Below are positions 59,241 through 64,000 of a stretch of DNA of 64,000 nucleotides, piece by piece. The position numbers and the translations under genes are program-made. The notes under the pieces were generated by a model that did not search any database, was not told where the DNA came from, and worked only from the letters and a program-made list of their open reading frames with translations. Numbering within the stretch: position 1 is the first letter of the stretch; each line of letters opens with the position of its first letter. This DNA comes from Gibbula magus (lineage: Eukaryota; Mollusca; Gastropoda; Trochida; Trochidae). Location of the stretch: NCBI GenBank assembly GCA_936450465.1, contig OW388296.1, forward strand, positions 36,232,586 through 36,296,585, written 5' to 3'.

Positions 59241-60489
59241 ATTTGTGATCTATTTAGAGAATTTGAACCTGTACTGGTGACCTAATCTGGTTGTTGATTT
59301 ACCAGGCGACGCTAAGTCTACACATTGTGAGCCAATGAACGATTGGAGGATATATTCATCCAATGAGAACAAGGCATGATTATAAAGCATTCTGTTGTTG
59401 TATTCTATCGTCAAACACGTTTTGTAACACACACCATCATCATCAAACGACTTTTGTTGAAGTAGGATTAGTGTTTGACAATCTTGTGGTTCAAAGTTCT
59501 ATCATTGATGGATTTATAAGTATACACTTTGTGTACTTGTGCATTTGGATATTCATATTGTTTGCTTGGATACGGTTTTATGGTAAGTGTCCTACATTAT
59601 TTCTTAACATTTTATTCATTCCAAAATTGTGTCATTACAGTATTCAAACCCTTTAATAATCTATATATTTTCTTTTCTTTTATTATCTATTTTATTTTTG
59701 CACGTGAAAATACTTCAATGCCAAGCTGACCTATACACACATCACCATCACCATTCTATCGTTCATTACATTTATACATATATAAGTATATATATAAGTA
59801 TACAAGTATAGTGGGTTTTTTCACTGCCCTGTATGTTGACTGCATTGTGGTTCAAATGCATGGATTATTGATGATGAAGACACGTTTGGTATTGAACCAA
59901 AATTTGTTACATACACGATTTAATATGAAATTTGTGTGGTATGTTGTAAAACTAGAAACGAAACATTATCTTATAACTTATCTTCAAAAATGACGTTTGT
60001 AACAGTCTAAACAGACGCCATAAACTTTTAGAAATTAATCATAAACCAAAATATTATTATGATATATGAAATTGATACATTCAATACATCATAATACATT
60101 CACTTTTATCATCAAACGAATTCTTTTCCTTATTAAAGTTAATATTCTATGAATTAACACTATCTTTAAAAACCAAGCATGTTTATCAAAAACGTTTATT
60201 ATTATTATATGTGTTTATGTGTTTCATCGGAGTCATATATAAGTTCTTATATTAGAACCATATTCATCAAAATGCATTTTTTAAAAGTAAAAATAATGAC
60301 CAAGCTCAACCAGAAATAAAAATTCCCTTTAAACAAAATTAAAAGATAAACAAACAATATTTCTAAACATATGAAGGAAATGTCGTTCTTGACGAACATG
60401 AGCAGGGGACGTAACTCATGGTCAGTATACTCGTTAGCTGTTAGGCTAATTAGGCCCTGGAAAGGTCCACCTTTCCACTCATATTTCCA
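59241..60489. other. Non-coding stretch, nothing recognised
   Basis: Several short open frames (59363-59656 and others) are AT-rich and hydrophobic, with no family match. ATCATCAT and CACCATCACCAT short repeats occur near 59438 and 59741. Confidence 0.4.
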
Positions 60490-60642
60490 AAGGTTGCCTA
60501 AAGCCTAAATTTTATCTGAAAAGATGTAATCGGTCCTTTCGGTAACGTTGTGTGGTATAGACTATACAGTATTAAGTGATATTCTGGGGAATTTATACAT
60601 GTAGGTCATTAATACATACATACAGTCCATTTGAAACATATA

Positions 60643-61142
60643 GTCATGATAAAAATGGTTGACACCCCTAAACAGAACATGGATTTTAGCAAATTAAATG
60701 CATGGACAATTAATATTGTTTGATTTTATGGTTTTTTCGAAATTAAATGTTACAAACACATGATGTCGACTATGTTATACTTTCCATGTATGTATTGTGT
60801 GCGAATGAGGCTCCATGAAAGATTTTGTGTATATTTGGGTTCAGTAGAAATTTTTTTCAAATGCAATTTTTCATTATTTATTTGAACCAAAATGAGAACG
60901 ATCAAACACTGTAACAGTATTCCAATGCCAAGATCTCAAGACACAAGGAATGAACTCTTTTATGTTTGGTATTTTAAAGTACAAGTGGAGAAATAGCAAA
61001 TGCTTAAGGACACCATTCACAAAAAGACATCAAGTAGCAACATGTTTTACCCAAAACTATAATTGAAACTGACACGTTACGTTGTTGAGATAACATTTCA
61101 TTCGTATAACTATTATGGGGTGTCAACTATTATTACCATGAG
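60643..61142. mobile_element. 500-bp MITE with TA target, nested in copy A
   Basis: TIRs GTCATGATAAAAATGGTTGA and the complement of CTCATGGTAATAATAGTTGA continue with a shared CACCCC. TA flanks both ends (60641-60642 and 61143-61144). Copy B lacks it: there the sequence reads AAACATATTAATTCTG straight through, a natural empty site. Mariner/Tc1-type by target and end form. Non-coding. Confidence 0.92.
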
Positions 61143-61496
61143 TATATTACTTCTGTTTTGTTAGACTTCTTGGTTCAAATGATGTACCTCGTCTAGTGTC
61201 GTTTCCACAAAAATAAAATGTCTTACCACACTAAAGCAGGTCCCAGAACATGCACTACTTTTCAAAAGACTACACAGTAAGGTAAAGACCAAGGAAAAGT
61301 AACAATTCATTAATATCAAAGTCAACCTATTCGCTCAAATGTATATCGCATATATTTAGCAAAACTGATTTGACACAATTTTCTATTTCGAAAATCACCA
61401 AGGCCACTTGCTCTGTAACATCATGGAAACTTCAGACTTCCATCTTGCAAATCTGAACTTTTGGACTGCGTGAAAACCTCAATGATACTCTTAAAG

Positions 61497-62640
61497 TAGG
61501 TGCTAAAGTGTTTGATGGAGCATCTTTTTTGTCATCTTTTGAAGAGTACAGTGATCTCACAACCTTGGTAACAAGGCAACTAACTGACTGTTCAAGCATA
61601 GACATTGTATGGGACCACTACAAGAAAGAAGTCTCAGGTCTGCAACCAGAGACAAAAGAGACAAACAATCAAGACGCAATGTGTCCAAACAAACTACCAC
61701 TCAATTTCCATGTGTTTCTCAAAGACTCAAACAACAAACAAGAACTTTTTGAAGTACTAACAGATAGTGTCAAAACAGGCACATTTACGGCAGGTAAAGA
61801 AGTGCACGTAACTTTGGGGAGAACAGTGTTTGCAATTGGCCGTGAATCAACATTTTAGTCAGATGAAAAAGATGCTAACACTAGACTTGTTCTCCATGTA
61901 CGAGATGCTTTTATCAAGGTCCATTCTTGTCAGCAAAGTGGATACAGATGTGTTCGTGGTTATTCTTGTTGTATTATCTGAGCAGAAACAAATCAACTAA
62001 AGATAAAACGTTCGGTTGTCCATTGGTAAAGGCAAGAACGATACATTATAAAATTGGACTGCCATTCATCAAGAGTTTAGAGACAATTGTGCATTAGCTC
62101 TTCCTTTTCTCCATGTATTTACAGGATGTGACACAACTTCCTGGGAAGAAAACGTAAAGCCTATAGAGGTATCCTATCCAGGGGTAATAGCATATTTTAT
62201 TTTCCAAAGCAGGATTCCCTACCAGCCGAAAAGCAGGATTCCCTACCAGCCGATTGACAGAGATGGGGAACAGTTGGCTCACATAGAACGACTTGTGTTT
62301 ATCATGTATGACCACACCACCTCACTTACCAGCGTTAATGTTGTTCAACAATACCTATTCTGCCAAGGAGAGCACACAAAACTCAATAATTTGTATCCAA
62401 CATAGGATGCCACTATTCGACACACAAATAGGGCCATCTAACAAGCAAGTATTTGGACAAAGAGTGTAGGGATTTTGGATGGTACCAAAAGGAAGAAAAT
62501 TTATATCCACTATGGGTGAATTTTCGACAAGTTGGGCAGAGGTTGTGCTAAAGAACTGGTGAAATGTGAGTGAAAAGTACTACCTGTGTGCTCATGAAAT
62601 GCATTTGTAGACATTCACAGTTGCAAATGGTTAGAATGTA
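61497..62640 (+). pseudogene. VDTDV/FTGCDT protein remnant (FEN/PIN-like motif order)
   Basis: The frame from 61508 reads VFDGASFLSSFEEYSD, then SIDIVWDHYKKEVSGLQPET, then LPLNFHVFLKDSNNKQELFE. After an in-frame TAG at 61856 come DEKDANTRLVLHVRDA and, with frameshifts, LVSKVDTDVFVVILVVLS, then ALALPFLHVFTGCDTTSW, IERLVFIMYDHTTS and a cysteine-containing end (CAKELVKCE). These blocks match a large protein family found in many copies in corals, molluscs and fish (IVWD.Y..S, HEEADTR, VDTDV, FTGCDT, recalled pattern). The order E-E-A-D, D-T-D, G-C-D-T resembles FEN/XPG-type PIN nucleases. That link is inference. At least one stop and two frameshifts make this copy dead. Confidence 0.72.
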
Positions 62641-63190
62641 TTTCTTGTCCCCCGAAACCAGGGGATAGATTTGGACCTATATTAATCAAATTAGACTGAA
62701 ATGTAGGTCAATGGTAGTGCCGTAATGGACAAAGTTAGATTTACTTGTAATTGTATTTAATGGCCCAATTTCATTTATGGTCCTAATGTGTTCCTTGCCC
62801 CAAAAACGTTGAAATAGACATCTAGATCATCAAATTTGAGTGAATGGTTATAGATTTGTGGTCATTTGGAGGTGTCGGCGGCCATTTATGACGCCATATT
62901 GGAATTTGTGTTCTATAATAGACAAACATCATTTTTAATGATATTAATATGTTCGTTGCCCCCAAAAACGTACAAGATCATCACATTTGAGTTGAGGGTT
63001 ACAGAGTTACTATCATTAAGAGGTTTCGGCGGCCATCTTTGACGCCATCTTGAAAAAATACACGGTTCCCGAGGTCCAACTTTGTTAACTTGTAGTATGT
63101 CATAAAGTACGCTTAACCCTACCAGAATCAGTTGAGAAACTTTTTGTAGCAAATTTCTTAGAGGTTGAGGGGGTATTTTCCATATATTGA

Positions 63191-64000
63191 CCCGACTACA
63201 GGATCGTATTGCGTCGCACATCCATGTCACGCAATTTCTTAATCAAGAGGCTGGACCGAATGGTGTGTTAAAAGTAGAACTGAAGTCCACAAACAAGACA
63301 CGAACATACCACTTCAGTGTGTCGGTGTCCTTATGTACGGCGTTCAGTAGAGGTGTTGTAGCGTCCTCTACTTGAAGCGGATCTAGAATGTCTCTTACAT
63401 CATGAAGTAAACGAAACAGCACAATATTTTCAAAGCATTTCATGATAATGGATGTGAGAGCGAGTTCCAGCGGTCTCGAGAATTTAGGAACCAGGGTGAT
63501 CATTGAGAGTTTCTATTCCAGTTGGGAATTTCTTGAGAATTAAAAGACCGTTCAAATAGTTTGGAAAATACGTAGGAGAGTTCTGAGCAAAATTCTTTGA
63601 GGATTTTTATCACTTAAATAATCAGGTCCTGGAGATTTCTGTGCATTTATCAGCTGGAAGACAACACGCACTTCCTCCTCAGATATTGTGTTATATTCTT
63701 GTGTGTTGGTGATTTTATCCATGACGTCACTCAAGTTCTGTGAATAGTCATTTTTGTCAAAGCGGCAGTAAAATGTGTTAAGCTGTTCAGCGTAGTGGGC
63801 TTTCTCAGGGACTTCGATGGCTGTTTTGAGCTTTCACATCCAGTTATAGTGTTAATGTGTAGCCATGCACTGCACATGTCTTCATACTATAGCTCGTTCT
63901 CCAGTTTAGAATCAAATCCTTCTGTAGGTCACGCACCTTGCAATTGGCCATATCGTTGTTTATAAAGCTATCTTTTTATGTTAACTCATTAGGCCAGACC
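63191..64000 (-). pseudogene. LINE reverse transcriptase fragment (Rex/CR1-like), 5' part beyond window
   Basis: Minus-strand frames read EEEVRVVFQLINAQKSPGPD (near 63670-63610), the usual KAxGPD entry to the RT. Then come PKFSRPLELALTSIIMKCFE, NIVLFRLLHDVRDILDPLQV and YVRVLFVDFSSTFNT (63500-63260), corresponding to the RT blocks up to the first catalytic Asp. Several frame breaks are present. The 3' half (YADD block onward) is absent because the sequence switches at about 63190 to the end of the VDTDV-family element. The 5' side continues past 64000. Confidence 0.82.

Larger units (their letters stand above)
60490..63190 (+). mobile_element. VDTDV/FTGCDT transposon family, copy A (largest)
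   Basis: Regions 60525-61500 and 61625-61745 match copy B at 36055-36770, 62560-63190 matches copy C at 28405-28960, and 63015-63185 matches 36885-37065. Together they define one element with a coding part (61497-62640) and a right terminus ending near 63186 (TTGACCCGACTA). The left terminal repeat seen in copy B is absent here, so the copy is truncated at about 60490. A 500-bp MITE (60643-61142) is inserted in it. Confidence 0.82.

Overview
The window is AT-rich eukaryotic DNA from an intron-rich, repeat-dense animal genome. The repeat types suggest a lophotrochozoan, most likely a bivalve mollusc: gacggacgg-type and hairpin-ended repeats, tRNA-derived SINEs, FLYWCH-MULEs and PC4-repeat ORFs. 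The species call is inference. No bacterial-type operon, CRISPR array or free-standing RNA gene was seen.

Only one cellular gene is well supported. It is the 5' part of a renin-binding protein / N-acylglucosamine 2-epimerase gene (RENBP) on the + strand. Four phase-compatible exons (18291-18396, 38859-38934, 39080-39155, 43782-43954) encode about the first 143 residues of a roughly 420-residue enzyme. The rest was not found in the following 20 kb and presumably lies to the right. Intron 1 is 20.5 kb and intron 3 is 4.6 kb, both full of transposons. A 26-bp minisatellite made from the 3' splice site and first codons of exon 2 sits directly upstream of that exon.

Layout. 1-3235: 38-bp minisatellite whose last part has a 76-bp dimeric order. 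4165-7305: BEL/Pao retrotransposon fragments (minus strand) split by a 1.5-kb insertion. 8053-11094: non-coding 3.0-kb transposon with 9-bp target duplication. 12.0-17.3 kb: foldbacks, a Tc1-like transposase remnant, and a 2.5-kb TTAA element carrying a nested MITE. 18.3-44 kb: RENBP exons with intronic insertions (TTAA MITE pair, hAT-like element, PC4-domain pseudogene, hairpin-ended repeats, A-rich minisatellite, LINE, and pieces of a family encoding a VDTDV/FTGCDT protein). 44.4-48 kb: decayed L1/Tx1-like LINE abutting a gag-like ORF with three 161-bp upstream monomers. 49-50.5 kb: palindromic 21-bp array and a third LINE fragment. 50666-50865: assembly gap of exactly 200 N. 54318-57299: MULE transposon with tandem-repeat inverted ends, 9-bp target duplication and a spliced FLYWCH gene whose catalytic core is missing. 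57.4-57.7 kb: tRNA-derived SINE. 60.5-63.2 kb: largest copy of the VDTDV/FTGCDT family with a 500-bp MITE inside, abutting a fourth LINE fragment at the right edge.

The strongest leads are the splice-site-derived minisatellite at RENBP exon 2, the core-deleted FLYWCH MULE with repeat-built TIRs, the palindromic TACGTA array, and the transposon family with a FEN/PIN-like motif order.
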